Shown: positions 1-10,059, counted from the stretch's first letter. The stretch is 64,000 nt of DNA from Streptomyces sp. NBC_01224 (GCF_036002945.1 NZ_CP108529.1:9598893-9662892); one strand, 5' to 3'. Program-made: numbers and translations. Notes: a model not told the origin generated them from the sequence alone.

Positions 1-94
1 GGACCCAACTGCGAGATTGGCCAGGCGGCTCAGGTGTTCTCGTGTCTGCGGGCTTGGCCGCACGGTGATGTTTCACTCCTTGGTTAGGAGCACG

Positions 95-3000
95 ATGGCG
101 CGACGAAGAAGAACAGGTGTGATTGCCGCGGCGTCGGCCGTGTTGATCGCCGCGGCGCTGATTGCGCCTGCGGCCGCAGCCGCCGACCCGACCAGCCCGA
201 CTGGCTCCGAGAGTGCTGGCGCGAGCAAGGTCGAACCCGCTGATCCCGACGGGCCACAGGGGCCGGGTCGATCGCCCGTTGCTGGGCTCGACGACCGGGC
301 CGGGCGCGACAACCCGGATTCGATCTACAGGGCGGGGAAGACCGATGGGTTCCAGCCGCTGACCGACGATTCGCTGTCGGATACTGCGGCCGAGAAGCTG
401 GGCAACGCCGACACCAGGCTGCTGCAGCAGGCGCAGGCGTCGAAGAAGAAGTCTGTCACGGTGTTGATGCTGGCCCGGAAGGGCGCGACCGAGGACGTCG
501 TCGCCGCGGTGGAGAAGACCGGCGGGACCGTCGGGTCGGTGACCGGAAAGGTCGGCTACGTCCGGGCGACCGTCCCGACCGACAGCGTGACCACCTTGGC
601 CGGCCTTCGGTCGGTCGCGGCGATCGACCTGAACCGGACGTACAAGATCCCGGGCCCGGATCTGGGCGCCGCGGGTGCGAGGACGGCGGCAACGAAGGCC
701 GCGGGTCCGACCGCGCCCGGCGCGAACACGCCCGCCGACAACCCGTACCTACCGATCAACGAGACCGGCGCCGAGGCCTTCGTCAAGGACAACCCGGCCT
801 GGGACGGGCGCGGCACGGTCGTCGGCGTGCTAGACACCGGCGTCGACGTCGAGCATCCCGCGCTACAGACGACCAGCGACGGCAAGCCCAAGATTGTCGA
901 TTGGGTAACCGAGACCGATCCGGTCACCGACCGCGACGGCAGCTGGGTACGGATGTCCACCACCAAGACGGGTCCGACGTTCAGCTACCTGGGCAAGAGC
1001 TGGACGATCCCGGAGGGCACGTTCCAATTCGGCGTGTTCTACGAGAGTGCGACGGCCGGCAGCGACTTCGAGGGCGACCTCAACCGGGACGGCGACACCC
1101 TGGACTTCTACGGGGTTCTGTACGACCCGACCACACACAGGATCTGGGTCGACAGCAACAACAACCAGGACCTCACCGACGAGACACCGATGGCCCCGTT
1201 CGCGGTCGACCGCCAGGTCGGCCACCTCGGGAGCGACGACCCCGCAACACCGCAGAACGAGCGCATCCCGTTCGTCGTCGAGTACCGCGACAACGTCGAT
1301 CTCTCCCCGCTCGGCGGCAGCAACGTCGGCAAGACCGCGAACTACGTGTCTATCGGGTTGCCGGTCGCCTCGCACGGCACCCATGTCGCGGGGATCACCG
1401 CCGGCACGTCGTTGTTCGGCGGCCAGATGCACGGCGCCGCACCGGGCGCGCAGATCGTGTCCGCCCGCGCCTGCACTTGGGGCGGTGGCTGCACCCAGGC
1501 GGCACTGACCGAGGGCATGATCGACCTGGTCACCAATCGCCATGTCGACGTCGTCAACCTGTCCATCGGTGGGCTTCCCGCATTGAACGACGGCTCCGAC
1601 GTGATCGCCGCGCTCTACGACAAGCTGATCGACAACTACGGCGCCCAGATTATCATCGCCGCCGGCAACGACGGCCTCGGCACCAACACCGTCAGCTCGC
1701 CGTCCGTGGCGGGCAGGGCCATCTCGGTCGCCGCGTCCGTCAGCTCCGACACCTGGTGGGCCGGCTACGGGTCGAAGGTCGCCACCAAGCAGGGCATCTT
1801 CGGCTTCTCCTCCCGCGGCCCCGCTGAGAACGGGGCGCTGGCGCCGCAGGTGTCCGCGCCCGGCGCCGCCATCTCCTCGATCCCGATGTGGCTGTCTGGT
1901 GAAGCCGTCCCCGAGGCCGGGTATTCGCTGCCGGCCGGGTACGGCATGGCCAACGGCACCTCCATGGCGGCCCCGCAGGTCGCCGGAGCGGCGGCGCTGC
2001 TGCTATCGGCCGCCAAGGCCCATTCGCTGACGGTCAGCCCGGCGGCGCTGAAGACCGCCCTGACCGGCACCGCCGACCCGATCCCCGGCGTCCCGACCAT
2101 CGCGCAGGGCGCCGGCATCATCGACACCGTCGCGGCCTGGAAGCAGCTCAGCGCTGGCATCAACACCAATGAGCTCACTGTGTCGGCTCCCGTTTGTAGT
2201 TCGCTGTCCGGCCTGCTCGCGACTCCGAACACCGGCGTCGGCATCTACAACCGTTGTCTGCCAACAGAAGGCGGCCAGGTGATCGGTGCGCAGAAGACCT
2301 ACAAGGTCAGCGTCACCCGGACCAGCGGTGCCGCCGGGAACGTCGTGCACCGGATCGGTTGGATCGGCAACGACGGCACGTTCAGCGCCCGCGCGGCAAT
2401 GCCCCTGCAGCTCGGAAAGGCGGCCGATATCACGGTCACCGCGACCGCGACGACCTCCGGCATGCATAGCGCGATCCTGACCATTGATGACCCGGCGACA
2501 GGCGGCATCGACCAGTTCGTCGCCGTCACCGTGCTGGCGACCAAGCCGCTGGCCAAGCCCGACTACGCGGTCACCAGTTCCGGCACGCTCAACCGAACCG
2601 GAACCACCTCGCTGCTGGTGCCCGTTCCCAAGGGCGTCGAAGCACTGCAGATGACCCTGGGCGGGCTCGCCGACGGCAGCCAGGTCCGCGCATTGCCCAT
2701 CGACCCCGACGGCATGCCCGCAGACTCCAACGCCAGTTACCGCTGCTACACCAACTACACCGACCCGGCGAACTGCAACGCCACCGCACGACCGGTGTAC
2801 CGACCCAAACCCGGCATCTGGGAGTTCGTGATCGAGTCTCGCAGGACGTCTCCGGTCGAACAGAACCCGTACACAGCGACGGTTTCGCTGCAGGGCATGT
2901 CGTTCGATCCGGGGACCGTCACAGTCGACAAGGTGACGATGAACTCGCCGACGAATGTCGGCTCGACGGGGAAGAACACCTTTGGCCCCGCGACCGCCCA

Positions 3001-4501
3001 CGTCGCAACTGGCGAGATCGGCGATGTCCGCAATTTGTTCTCGACGGTCTCGCAAGGCGAAATCACGTCCAACATGCTCTATGTTCCGCGTCGGACGACC
3101 CGGCTCGACGTGACTCTGACGCCCAGAGACGCTGCCGATCTGGACTTCTATGTGTATTTCAACGGCAGGCCGATAGACCAGAGCACCACGACCGGGGACT
3201 CGCCCGAGCACATCGTCATCGATGATCCACAGCCGGGTACGTACTTCATCGTGGTCGCGGGAGTCGCCGTGCCCGGAGACAACGTCACGTTCGACTACCA
3301 CCAAGAGATGTACTCGAAGGGCCTCGGCACGATCACGCCGAAATCCGACGCGAAGTACACGGTTGCCACGGGCCAGTCGATGCCGGTCGACGGGGCAATG
3401 ATCGTCAGCGCTCGGCAGTTGACCAAGGATCCCATGGTCGGCCGGGTCCGAGTGGCCAACGAGCACGGCACGATCATCGGGGCGGCGGACGTCACGATCG
3501 CCACTGTCGATGTCCCCAAACTCGATCTGGTCGCGTGGGCCCCGCCATTCGTCGGCGCGGCTCTCAATGAGAGCGGCATAGTCGCGGGGGATCGCCAGTA
3601 CAACTCCAGGATGACGCCGACCATCTGGACGGCCGCCGACGGGTTCACCAACCTGGATCTCGCCGGGGGCAGGTACGGATCGGCTCTGGACCTGAATGAC
3701 GGCCAGACCGCCGTCGGTATCGCGACGGACAGTGCATTGCGTACTCTTCCCGTCCAATGGGCCAAGGACGGATCGCTCACAGTGCTCGGCGTCCCGGATT
3801 GGCGGCCCTATTCCAGCGGCTACGCGACCGCCGTGAATAACAAGGGGGTGGTCACCGGATTCTCCGAAGCAATCGTCAAGGAGTCTGACGGTAAGAACCA
3901 CAGCTACAGTGACGGGTTCGTGCGGACGCCGGATGGGACGTTCAGCAAGCTGGCCCACCTGTCCTCGGATCTGACGGGAACCCAGCCGCGCGCCATCAAC
4001 GATGCCGGAATGATCGTCGGTGCCTCGCACACCGATGGCCATGTGCCGCACGCGGTCACCTGGGATGCGACGTCAGGTGTTACTCAGGATCTCGGCACGC
4101 TTCCGGGACAGTATTCGGCCCAGGCGAACGATGTGAACGCCTCCGGGACTATCGTGGGGACCAGCGGTGACGACGCGTTCGTGTGGACCAAGGCCGGCGG
4201 AATGCAGCGCCTTGCCGACTACGGATACAACGCGACCGGCGACAAAGTCACCGACGACGGGTGGATCCTCGGAACTGTCGAACTTTCCCCGGACGTTGCG
4301 GTGTCGGCGATGTGGGACCCGCAGGGACGGCTCTGGGATCTGTCCGGCATGGTGCCGCTCTCTGCCGGTGATCGATTCACGCCGACCTACAGCTTCGACA
4401 TCAACGATCACCACCAGCTAATGGTCTACGGCGAGGGCGGCCCGAACGCCGCCTGGTCCAGCTCGGTGATGCTGAGGATCCCGGCAGGTCTGGGCAACTA
4501 G
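95..4501 (+). CDS. Secreted S8 (subtilisin-like) serine protease with C-terminal HAF-type repeats
   Basis: Large (1468 aa) exported endopeptidase. The start at ATG 95 is chosen because AGGAG lies four bases upstream and a Sec signal peptide follows (MARRRR, then an Ala/Leu-rich stretch ending AAAAAD); in-frame upstream starts lack this. The catalytic triad is visible: Asp247 in VLDTGVD, His427 in SHGTHVAG and Ser623 in NGTSMAAPQVAG. The roughly 180-residue gap between Asp and His is longer than in classical subtilisins. Residues about 1010-1090 resemble a pre-peptidase C-terminal (PPC) beta domain. About 1150-1430 contain HAF-type repeats (for example LGTLPG.. followed by ANDVNASGTIVG). The C-terminal domains probably bind substrate or cell wall. 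The convergent regulator downstream may control it. Family call firm; substrate unknown. Confidence 0.93.
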   Translation: MARRRRTGVIAAASAVLIAAALIAPAAAAADPTSPTGSESAGASKVEPADPDGPQGPGRSPVAGLDDRAGRDNPDSIYRAGKTDGFQPLTDDSLSDTAAEKLGNADTRLLQQAQASKKKSVTVLMLARKGATEDVVAAVEKTGGTVGSVTGKVGYVRATVPTDSVTTLAGLRSVAAIDLNRTYKIPGPDLGAAGARTAATKAAGPTAPGANTPADNPYLPINETGAEAFVKDNPAWDGRGTVVGVLDTGVDVEHPALQTTSDGKPKIVDWVTETDPVTDRDGSWVRMSTTKTGPTFSYLGKSWTIPEGTFQFGVFYESATAGSDFEGDLNRDGDTLDFYGVLYDPTTHRIWVDSNNNQDLTDETPMAPFAVDRQVGHLGSDDPATPQNERIPFVVEYRDNVDLSPLGGSNVGKTANYVSIGLPVASHGTHVAGITAGTSLFGGQMHGAAPGAQIVSARACTWGGGCTQAALTEGMIDLVTNRHVDVVNLSIGGLPALNDGSDVIAALYDKLIDNYGAQIIIAAGNDGLGTNTVSSPSVAGRAISVAASVSSDTWWAGYGSKVATKQGIFGFSSRGPAENGALAPQVSAPGAAISSIPMWLSGEAVPEAGYSLPAGYGMANGTSMAAPQVAGAAALLLSAAKAHSLTVSPAALKTALTGTADPIPGVPTIAQGAGIIDTVAAWKQLSAGINTNELTVSAPVCSSLSGLLATPNTGVGIYNRCLPTEGGQVIGAQKTYKVSVTRTSGAAGNVVHRIGWIGNDGTFSARAAMPLQLGKAADITVTATATTSGMHSAILTIDDPATGGIDQFVAVTVLATKPLAKPDYAVTSSGTLNRTGTTSLLVPVPKGVEALQMTLGGLADGSQVRALPIDPDGMPADSNASYRCYTNYTDPANCNATARPVYRPKPGIWEFVIESRRTSPVEQNPYTATVSLQGMSFDPGTVTVDKVTMNSPTNVGSTGKNTFGPATAHVATGEIGDVRNLFSTVSQGEITSNMLYVPRRTTRLDVTLTPRDAADLDFYVYFNGRPIDQSTTTGDSPEHIVIDDPQPGTYFIVVAGVAVPGDNVTFDYHQEMYSKGLGTITPKSDAKYTVATGQSMPVDGAMIVSARQLTKDPMVGRVRVANEHGTIIGAADVTIATVDVPKLDLVAWAPPFVGAALNESGIVAGDRQYNSRMTPTIWTAADGFTNLDLAGGRYGSALDLNDGQTAVGIATDSALRTLPVQWAKDGSLTVLGVPDWRPYSSGYATAVNNKGVVTGFSEAIVKESDGKNHSYSDGFVRTPDGTFSKLAHLSSDLTGTQPRAINDAGMIVGASHTDGHVPHAVTWDATSGVTQDLGTLPGQYSAQANDVNASGTIVGTSGDDAFVWTKAGGMQRLADYGYNATGDKVTDDGWILGTVELSPDVAVSAMWDPQGRLWDLSGMVPLSAGDRFTPTYSFDINDHHQLMVYGEGGPNAAWSSSVMLRIPAGLGN

Positions 4502-4563
4502 GCCCCGGCGCCACCTCGTCCCGTCGAGCCACCGCAGCCGGTGGCTCGACGGGACGAAGGCGT

Positions 4564-5574
4564 TCAAAGCCAGCCCCGGTCCCGCGCGTGCCAGCCAAGC
4601 AACACCCGGGATTCGGTGCCGGCCAGATCCATCAGCCTGCGGACCCTGCGCTGCATGGTCCGCAGGCTGATCCCCAGTCGGGCAGCGACCGCGGCATCGG
4701 TGTACCCAGCCAGCAACAGCATCAGGACCTTCCGGTCTGCCGGGTCGGCGAGATCCTTCGGCGATGCCAAGTTCGGATCGACCGTACGGCCGGGGGCCTC
4801 CCGCAATTGCATGGCCGACCGCCACAGGCTCTCGAAGCTGAACATCAGACAGTCCAGCAGCCCCCCGGGGCGCACCACCGCGATCTCCGAGTGCGCGTGC
4901 CCACCCTCGTCGAGCTGCACGATCGCAATCGAATCGTCGACGATCAGCAGCTTCGCCGGTAACGACTGCACCATGCGGATCTCCTGTCCCCGATCCAGCG
5001 AGGCGACCAGGTCCTTCTCCGCGGCGGGCTCATCCAGCACGGTCCGTTCGATGATGATCCGCTCACGCAGACCACGGCCGGCGACCTCGCGTTCGGTGTC
5101 AGATTCGGAGATCCCGAAAACCGCGAACGGTGGTTTCGCGAACATCCGGAGCTGGTCCTTGGCGGACAGCAACAGGCCATTGAGCCAGCTGCCGATCTCG
5201 CTGCGGCCCCGAACGATCTCGATGCCGTTCGACAGCTGCACCTCGCGCGCCCTCCGGTACTCCTCCGCGAGCTCGTCGAGTGCCGTTCGGGCGGCCCTGA
5301 CCTGCTGCTCGCGCTGCGCGACCATCCCCTCGAGCGCCAGCGACGGCGACACCGCCGAGATTCCTCCGCCGGCGGCCATGTCAACCAGGCCCACCTGCCG
5401 CAACGCACCGATCGCCGTTTCGATGTCCTTGACCGAGATCCCCAGCAGGCCGGCGAGATCCGGCCCGAGCGCTGGTCCGCCGGAGACCAACGCCCGATAG
5501 ACCCGCTCGGCCGTCGCGTCGACATCGACCCCGATGAGTGAGCTCAGCGGGGAGGGGCGACTGGGGTCGGGCAT
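4564..5574 (-). CDS. LuxR-type / TrmB-like transcriptional regulator
   Basis: A 336-aa DNA-binding regulator. The N-terminus (about 20-80) looks like a TrmB-type winged helix (VYRALVSGGPALGPDLAGLLG). The middle is a phospholipase-D-like or sensor region of the kind found in TrmB/LuxR hybrids. Residues about 270-335 form a C-terminal LuxR-type HTH (LLAGYTDAAVAARLGISLRT). It converges on the S8 protease with a 62-bp gap, an arrangement often seen for secreted actinobacterial proteases. The ligand cannot be read from the sequence. Confidence 0.85.
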   Translation of the reverse strand: MPDPSRPSPLSSLIGVDVDATAERVYRALVSGGPALGPDLAGLLGISVKDIETAIGALRQVGLVDMAAGGGISAVSPSLALEGMVAQREQQVRAARTALDELAEEYRRAREVQLSNGIEIVRGRSEIGSWLNGLLLSAKDQLRMFAKPPFAVFGISESDTEREVAGRGLRERIIIERTVLDEPAAEKDLVASLDRGQEIRMVQSLPAKLLIVDDSIAIVQLDEGGHAHSEIAVVRPGGLLDCLMFSFESLWRSAMQLREAPGRTVDPNLASPKDLADPADRKVLMLLLAGYTDAAVAARLGISLRTMQRRVRRLMDLAGTESRVLLGWHARDRGWL

Positions 5575-6082
5575 GGCGCGAACTATACGTCCGTTACCGA
5601 ACTGCTGGGTGATAGGTGGGCTCCGTCACATACGTAGCCCCAGCACATGGCCGGCAGCCCGCCAAAAGCCAAGCGGCGGGCGGCCGGCCAGCGGACCTGC
5701 ACCCGCGGGCACGGCGACGCGAAAGGACTCTGCCGGGTGCGGCGGCCTGGGTTTTGCGGGACATCCCGGCATGGCAGGTGCCTCCCGCAGTCGTGAACAG
5801 CCGCCGAACGGACCGATGCTGACGGGTGGACAGTGGTGTCCCGAGAACGACGAGCGAGAGATCCTGCGCCTACGCCCTGCCGGCCGGCCCCGAGGAAGGC
5901 TGCCTCTGCGACAAGCCGTTCCAGCGGTACGGGAGAGACCGCCGGGACGCCTTCGCCCAGCGTATGCAGCGGTGTTCGTCGCGTAGCGGGAAACGGAGAA
6001 GTTGTCCGGATGCGCACGCCTCCGCCCTGCCGTCCATGCATCCCGCACCCTCGCAGGAGGGTCAGGGGAGTCACTGATCGTT
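5575..6082. other. About 500 bp without a recognisable gene
   Basis: This contains the upstream region of the LuxR-type regulator and then GC-rich sequence. Several frames are open on both strands, but none has protein-like composition, a ribosome-binding site or a family I recognise. It ends at the outer end of an IS5 fragment. Confidence 0.5.
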
Positions 6083-6305
6083 TCAGAATGCAGTTCGGAG
6101 TCGTCTCAAGCAGGTGATGCTGCAGGTGAGTTGGAGCAGACCGAGATGGAGGTCGGCGCGTATCTCGTAATCCGAAGGCGTTTGAACTGGTGCAGCCAGG
6201 CGAAGGTCCGCTCGACGACCCAGTGGGTCTTGCCCAGACCGGAGCCGTGCGGGGTGCCGCGACGGGCGATCTTCGGTGTGATCCCACGAGCTCGGACGAG
6301 ACGGC
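6083..6305 (-). pseudogene. IS5-family transposase, C-terminal fragment (inverted arm)
   Basis: The minus strand encodes the tail of an IS5-type transposase: IARRGTPHGSGLGKTHWVVE, then LHLGLLQLTCSITCLRRLR and a stop. A 4-bp deletion relative to the second copy (around 6170) shifts the frame between the catalytic E region and the tail, so it cannot be functional. It is the reverse complement of bases 6657-6848 over about 185 bp. Confidence 0.8.
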
Positions 6306-6848
6306 AGCCGGAGTTGGCCCCGCCTGCACGAAGTCCTGCTGGCGGAACTACGTAAAGAGGGCTTGCTGGAGATGGACGACGCTGCGATCGACGGCTCGCA
6401 CGTCAGGGCCCTCAAAGGGGTGGCTCACACCGGACCTTCGCCGGTCGACCGGGCACGCCCCGGCAGTAACCACCACATCATCGTCGACCGGCACGGAACC
6501 CCGCTCGCCGTCGCTCTGACCAGCGGGAACCGCCACGACGTCACCCAGCTCATGCCACTGCTGGACGCCATACCGCACATCCGCGGCCTGCGGGGCCGGC
6601 CCCGCCACCGGTCCCGGCGGCTTTTCGCCGACCGCGGCTACGACTTCGACAAGTACCGCCGTCTCGTCCGAGCTCGTGGGATCACACCGAAGATCGCCCG
6701 TCGCGGCACCCCGCACGGCTCCGCCCTGGGCAAGACCCACTGGGTCGTCGAGCGGACCTTCGCCCGGCTGCACCAGTTCAAGCGCCTTCGGATCCGCTAC
6801 GAGATACGCGTCGACCTCCATCTCGGTCTGCTCCAACTCGCCTGCAGC
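6119..6848. repeat. Large inverted repeat made from two IS5 C-terminal arms
   Basis: Bases 6119-6304 and 6657-6848 are near-identical in opposite orientation, separated by about 350 bp of unique transposase sequence. They differ by a few substitutions and a 4-bp gap. The structure could form a long cruciform and indicates an inversion-duplication or insertion of one IS5 copy into another. Confidence 0.8.
6309..6848 (+). pseudogene. IS5-family transposase, N-truncated fragment
   Basis: The reading frame encodes the central and C-terminal DDE part of an IS5-type transposase: DDAAIDGSHVRALKG, then LFADRGYDFDKYR and KTHWVVERTFARLHQFKRL. The first ~100 residues are missing. The frame leaves homology at about 6848 (after LLQLACS) where foreign sequence begins, so both ends are truncated. 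Confidence 0.82.
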
Positions 6849-7155
6849 CACGGGCGACTTCGTCCTGTTCTACCCCGCGGACGGCCTGGGGGCCGCACTC
6901 GACCGGCCCCGTACCTCCGCGATGGGACGGCTACTCGGACGCAGCCACGCCACTCTCCTGACCGACCTGGAGACCGCACGCACAACCAGCAAGCTCACGG
7001 CACGCAACAACCTGCCCCCCGCCACCGTCTCGTACCACCTGGGAGTCCTGCACTGCTCCGGCCTGGTACTGCGCCAGCGTGACCGACAGGTCGTCCGCTA
7101 CCGCCGCAGCGCGGAGGGCGACGCGCTCCTCGGGCAGCAGCAGCCCGCGCGCTAG
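6849..7155 (+). pseudogene. ArsR-family winged-helix regulator, C-terminal remnant
   Basis: The frame encodes about 100 residues ending with a winged-helix segment typical of ArsR-type repressors (NNLPPATVSYHLGVLHCSGL, then VLRQRDRQVVRYRRS). The N-terminal half is absent because the IS5 fragment abuts at 6848. The stop codon TAG coincides with the TA target duplicated by the IS630 insertion; rejoining 7154 to 9975 still gives TAG, so the stop is native. Confidence 0.7.
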
Positions 7156-8273
7156 TGTCCTGCGCCGGAGATCCGTCGGCAGAAGCGGGCGAGGGAGTCG
7201 AGGATCTCGTCGGCCGTCTTGGTCCAGATGAATGGTGTTGGGTTTTCGTTCCACTCCTTTACCCACGCACGGATGTCGGCTTCCAGGGAACGCACGCTTT
7301 TGTGGGAGCCGCGGCGGATCTTCTGGTCGGCGAGGAAGCCGAACCACCTCTCCACCTGGTTGATCCAGGACGAACTGGTAGGGGTGAAGTGCAGGTGGAA
7401 TCGGGGGTGTTTGGCCAGCCATGCCTTGATGGCGGGCGTCTTGTGGGTGCCGTAGTTATCGCAGATCAGGTGGACCTGGAGGTGCCCGGGAACCTCCTTT
7501 TCGATCTTGATGAGGAACTTCTTGAACTCCGCTGCCCGGTGCCGACGGTGCAGCGAGGTGATGACTTCGCCGGTCGCGACGTCGAAGGCCGCGAAGAGGG
7601 TGGTCAGACCGTTGCGGACGTAGTCGTGGGTGCGACGCTCGGGCATGCCCGGCATCATCGGCAGCACCGGCTGAGACCGGTCCAGCGCCTGGATCTGCGA
7701 CTTCTCGTCCACCGACAGCACCACCGCCCCTTCGGGCGGATTGAAGTACAGCCCGACCACGTCGTGGACCTTCTCCACGAACAAGGGGTCCGCCGACAGT
7801 TTGAAGGTGTCCGTCAGATGAGGCTTGAGATGGAACTTGCGCCAGATTCGGCCCACGGTCGACTTCGACAGCCCGCTGCGGTCGGCCATCGACTTGCGCG
7901 ACCAGTGCGTGGCGTTCTTCGGCATCTCCTCCAACGTGCTGACCACGACGGCCTCTACCTGGTCGACGCTGATGGTGGGCGGTCGACCCGGCCGGGGCTC
8001 GTCCATCAACCCGTCCAGCCGGGCGGCCAGGAACCGCCGACGCCACTTGCGGACCGTATCCGCCGCTACCCGAAGATCCCGCGCCACCACAACAATCGGC
8101 GGAACGTCAGGGCCTGCACACGCCAGCACGATCCGCGCCCGTAACGCCACCGCCTGCGCAGACGTCGCCCGCCGGGCCCAACGCTCCAGCACCGCACGCT
8201 CGTCAACGGACAACAACAACGGTTCCAGCTTCGGACCACGACGCGGTGCGGGCACACCCGCAGAAACACTCAT
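7152..8273 (-). CDS. IS630-family transposase
   Basis: A 373-aa DDE transposase. The N-terminal HTH region (about 60-85, DLRVAADTVRKWRRRFLAAR) binds the IS ends. Catalytic residues fit DD(35)E: Asp189 in LSVDEKSQ, Asp272 in LICDNYGTHK and Glu308 in WINQVERWF. The ORF is intact, but the IS1380 inserted 11 bp upstream of its ATG has displaced its promoter and left end, so expression is doubtful unless the IS1380 supplies a promoter. Confidence 0.93.
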   Translation of the reverse strand: MSVSAGVPAPRRGPKLEPLLLSVDERAVLERWARRATSAQAVALRARIVLACAGPDVPPIVVVARDLRVAADTVRKWRRRFLAARLDGLMDEPRPGRPPTISVDQVEAVVVSTLEEMPKNATHWSRKSMADRSGLSKSTVGRIWRKFHLKPHLTDTFKLSADPLFVEKVHDVVGLYFNPPEGAVVLSVDEKSQIQALDRSQPVLPMMPGMPERRTHDYVRNGLTTLFAAFDVATGEVITSLHRRHRAAEFKKFLIKIEKEVPGHLQVHLICDNYGTHKTPAIKAWLAKHPRFHLHFTPTSSSWINQVERWFGFLADQKIRRGSHKSVRSLEADIRAWVKEWNENPTPFIWTKTADEILDSLARFCRRISGAGH

Positions 8274-8284
8274 ACAGGAACTAA

Positions 8285-9944
8285 CCTCGGGCTTTCACGT
8301 GGCTGGGTGTCCGATGCGTGATCGGAAACGCGAAGAGTGCTCCTGACCTGCAACGATGGGACTTGTCTAGGGTCCAGGTCGGCGCATGAAAGAAGCACTC
8401 CTCAGGTGAAGAAGCGTATCGGGTCCTATCCGCGTGTCCGCATCGAGGGCGGCGGGAGCGGGGTGGTCTCGCAGGCTGGCGGAGTACTGCTGGTCGAGAC
8501 TGCCCGTAAGACCGGCCTGGATACCGAGATATCGGCGGCGCTGACGCCGTGGCGGCGGCCTCGGGCGGTGCACGATCCGGGCAAGATCCTGCTGGATGTG
8601 GCTCTCGCGGTCGCGCTGGGCGGGGACTGCCTGGCCGATGCGGGACTGCTGCGGGCCGAGCCGGCCGTGTTCGGGCCGGTGGCCTCCGACCCAACGGTCT
8701 CCCGGCTGATCGACACCCTCGCCGCGGCCGGGGACAAGGCCCTGACCGCGATCCGCTCGGCGCGCGCCGAAGTGCGCGAGTACGTCTGGACGTTGGCCAA
8801 AGATGCGGCGCCGGATAGGGGCGGCCAGGTGATTGTGGACCTGGACGGAGTGCTGGTCCTGGCCCACTCCGACAAGCAGGACGCGGCCGCGACCTGGAAG
8901 AAGTCGTTTGGACATCACCCCCTGATGGGCTTCGTCGACCACGGAAGCGGTGGCACCGGGGAGCCGGTGGCAGCACTGTTGCGGCCGGGGAACGCGGGAT
9001 CCAACACCGCCGCCGACCACATCACCGCCACTCAACTCGCTTTGGCCCAGCTCCCCAAGCGTCACCGGCGCGGCCGGTCCACACTGATCCGTACCGACTC
9101 CGCGGGCGGCACCCATGAGTTCCTCGCCTGGCTCACGAAACGGGGCCGGTGGCTGTCGTACTCGGTCGGGATGACCATCACTGAGCAGATTCATCAGGCC
9201 GTGTTGAAGGTCCCGGCCTCCGCCTGGACCCCAGCGGTCGAGCCGGGCGGCGAGATCCGCGACGGCGCCTGGACCGCCGAACTCGACGGCGACACACTCA
9301 AGGGCTGGCCGAAGGGAATGCGGCTGATCGTCCGCAAGGAACGGCCCCACCCCGGCGCCCAGTTGCGCTTCACCGACGCCGACGGCCTGCGGCTCACCTG
9401 CTTCGCCACCAACACGACGGGCGGGAAGATCACGGACCTGGAACTGAGGCACCGCCGACGGGCGAGGGCAGAGGACCGCATTCGGAACGCACGGGCCACC
9501 GGCCTGCGGAACCTGCCCCTGCACGAGACCGCACAGAACCGGATCTGGCTGGAGATCGTCCAGCTCGCCCTCGACCTGCTCGCCTGGATGCCGATGCTCG
9601 CTCTGACCGGCAAACCCCGCCTCTGGGAGCCCCGCCGCCTGCGGTTGCGGCTGTTCTCCGCCGCTGCCCAACTCATCACCACCGCCCGCCAACGGCACCT
9701 GCGATTCGCCCACCACTGGCCATGGACCGACGTGATCACAGACGCGATCAGACGGCTCGACACCCTCCCGAACCCACGCTGACCAGTAACAACCCGTCCC
9801 GACGAGCAGAAGAGCCACCGACCGGAACCGTGGAATCCGGCGCCCACCCGATGCGACGATCGGGCCACCCGTATGCCCGCACACGCTCCACAACGACGCA
9901 TTGGCCGCCAGCCGAAGCTGACGACCAATCACGAAAGATCGAGG
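8285..9944 (+). mobile_element. IS1380-family insertion sequence (1660 bp)
   Basis: It is bounded by imperfect inverted repeats (CCTCGGGCTTTCACG at 8285 and its partner ending CGAAAGATCGAGG at 9944). It is flanked by a 4-bp duplication CTAA (8281-8284 and 9945-9948), as expected for IS1380 elements. It lies inside the IS630 element just upstream of that element's transposase start. Confidence 0.9.
8406..9782 (+). CDS. IS1380-family transposase
   Basis: About 458 aa from GTG 8406 (VKKRIGSYPRVRI); the frame stays open to 8337 but that extension is not family-like. Features of the family are the early VVSQAGGVLLVETARKTGL region, the first acidic site in QVIVDLDGVLVLAHSDK, the second in STLIRTDSAGGTHEFL, and the Arg-rich C-terminal region EDRIRNARATGLRNLPL. 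The gene appears intact. Confidence 0.92.
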   Translation: MKKRIGSYPRVRIEGGGSGVVSQAGGVLLVETARKTGLDTEISAALTPWRRPRAVHDPGKILLDVALAVALGGDCLADAGLLRAEPAVFGPVASDPTVSRLIDTLAAAGDKALTAIRSARAEVREYVWTLAKDAAPDRGGQVIVDLDGVLVLAHSDKQDAAATWKKSFGHHPLMGFVDHGSGGTGEPVAALLRPGNAGSNTAADHITATQLALAQLPKRHRRGRSTLIRTDSAGGTHEFLAWLTKRGRWLSYSVGMTITEQIHQAVLKVPASAWTPAVEPGGEIRDGAWTAELDGDTLKGWPKGMRLIVRKERPHPGAQLRFTDADGLRLTCFATNTTGGKITDLELRHRRRARAEDRIRNARATGLRNLPLHETAQNRIWLEIVQLALDLLAWMPMLALTGKPRLWEPRRLRLRLFSAAAQLITTARQRHLRFAHHWPWTDVITDAIRRLDTLPNPR

Positions 9945-10021
9945 CTAACGATGGATCTCCGGTGCAGGACACTAGTGTGATGCGCCAGAAATCGCGAGTC
10001 TAAGTGGTCGAGTTCGTAAGT

Positions 10022-10044
10022 CCTTCGGAGGCTGACTCCGAAGG
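10022..10044. terminator. Hairpin, candidate terminator
   Basis: A perfect 9-bp stem CCTTCGGAG / CTCCGAAGG with loop GCTGA. There is no T-tract, as usual for actinomycete terminators. It lies between the IS630 end and gene debris, so what it terminates is unclear. Confidence 0.4.
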
Positions 10045-10059
10045 CGGTGCTGCGGTTGG

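Larger units (their letters stand above)
7155..9972 (-). mobile_element. IS630-family insertion sequence interrupted by an IS1380 element
   Basis: The ends are inverted repeats: 7155 reads GTGTCCTGCGCCGGAGATCC and the complement of 9953-9972 reads GTGTCCTGCACCGGAGATCC. TA lies outside both ends (7153-7154 and 9973-9974), the expected IS630 target duplication. Removing the nested IS1380 and its 4-bp duplication leaves 1154 bp, a normal IS630 size. Confidence 0.9.

Noticed and set aside
2003..4051. Long minus-strand open frame inside the protease gene
   Set aside because: It is the antisense shadow of a high-GC gene; composition is Arg/Gly/Asp-rich and repetitive with no motif, while the plus frame has clear protease domains.
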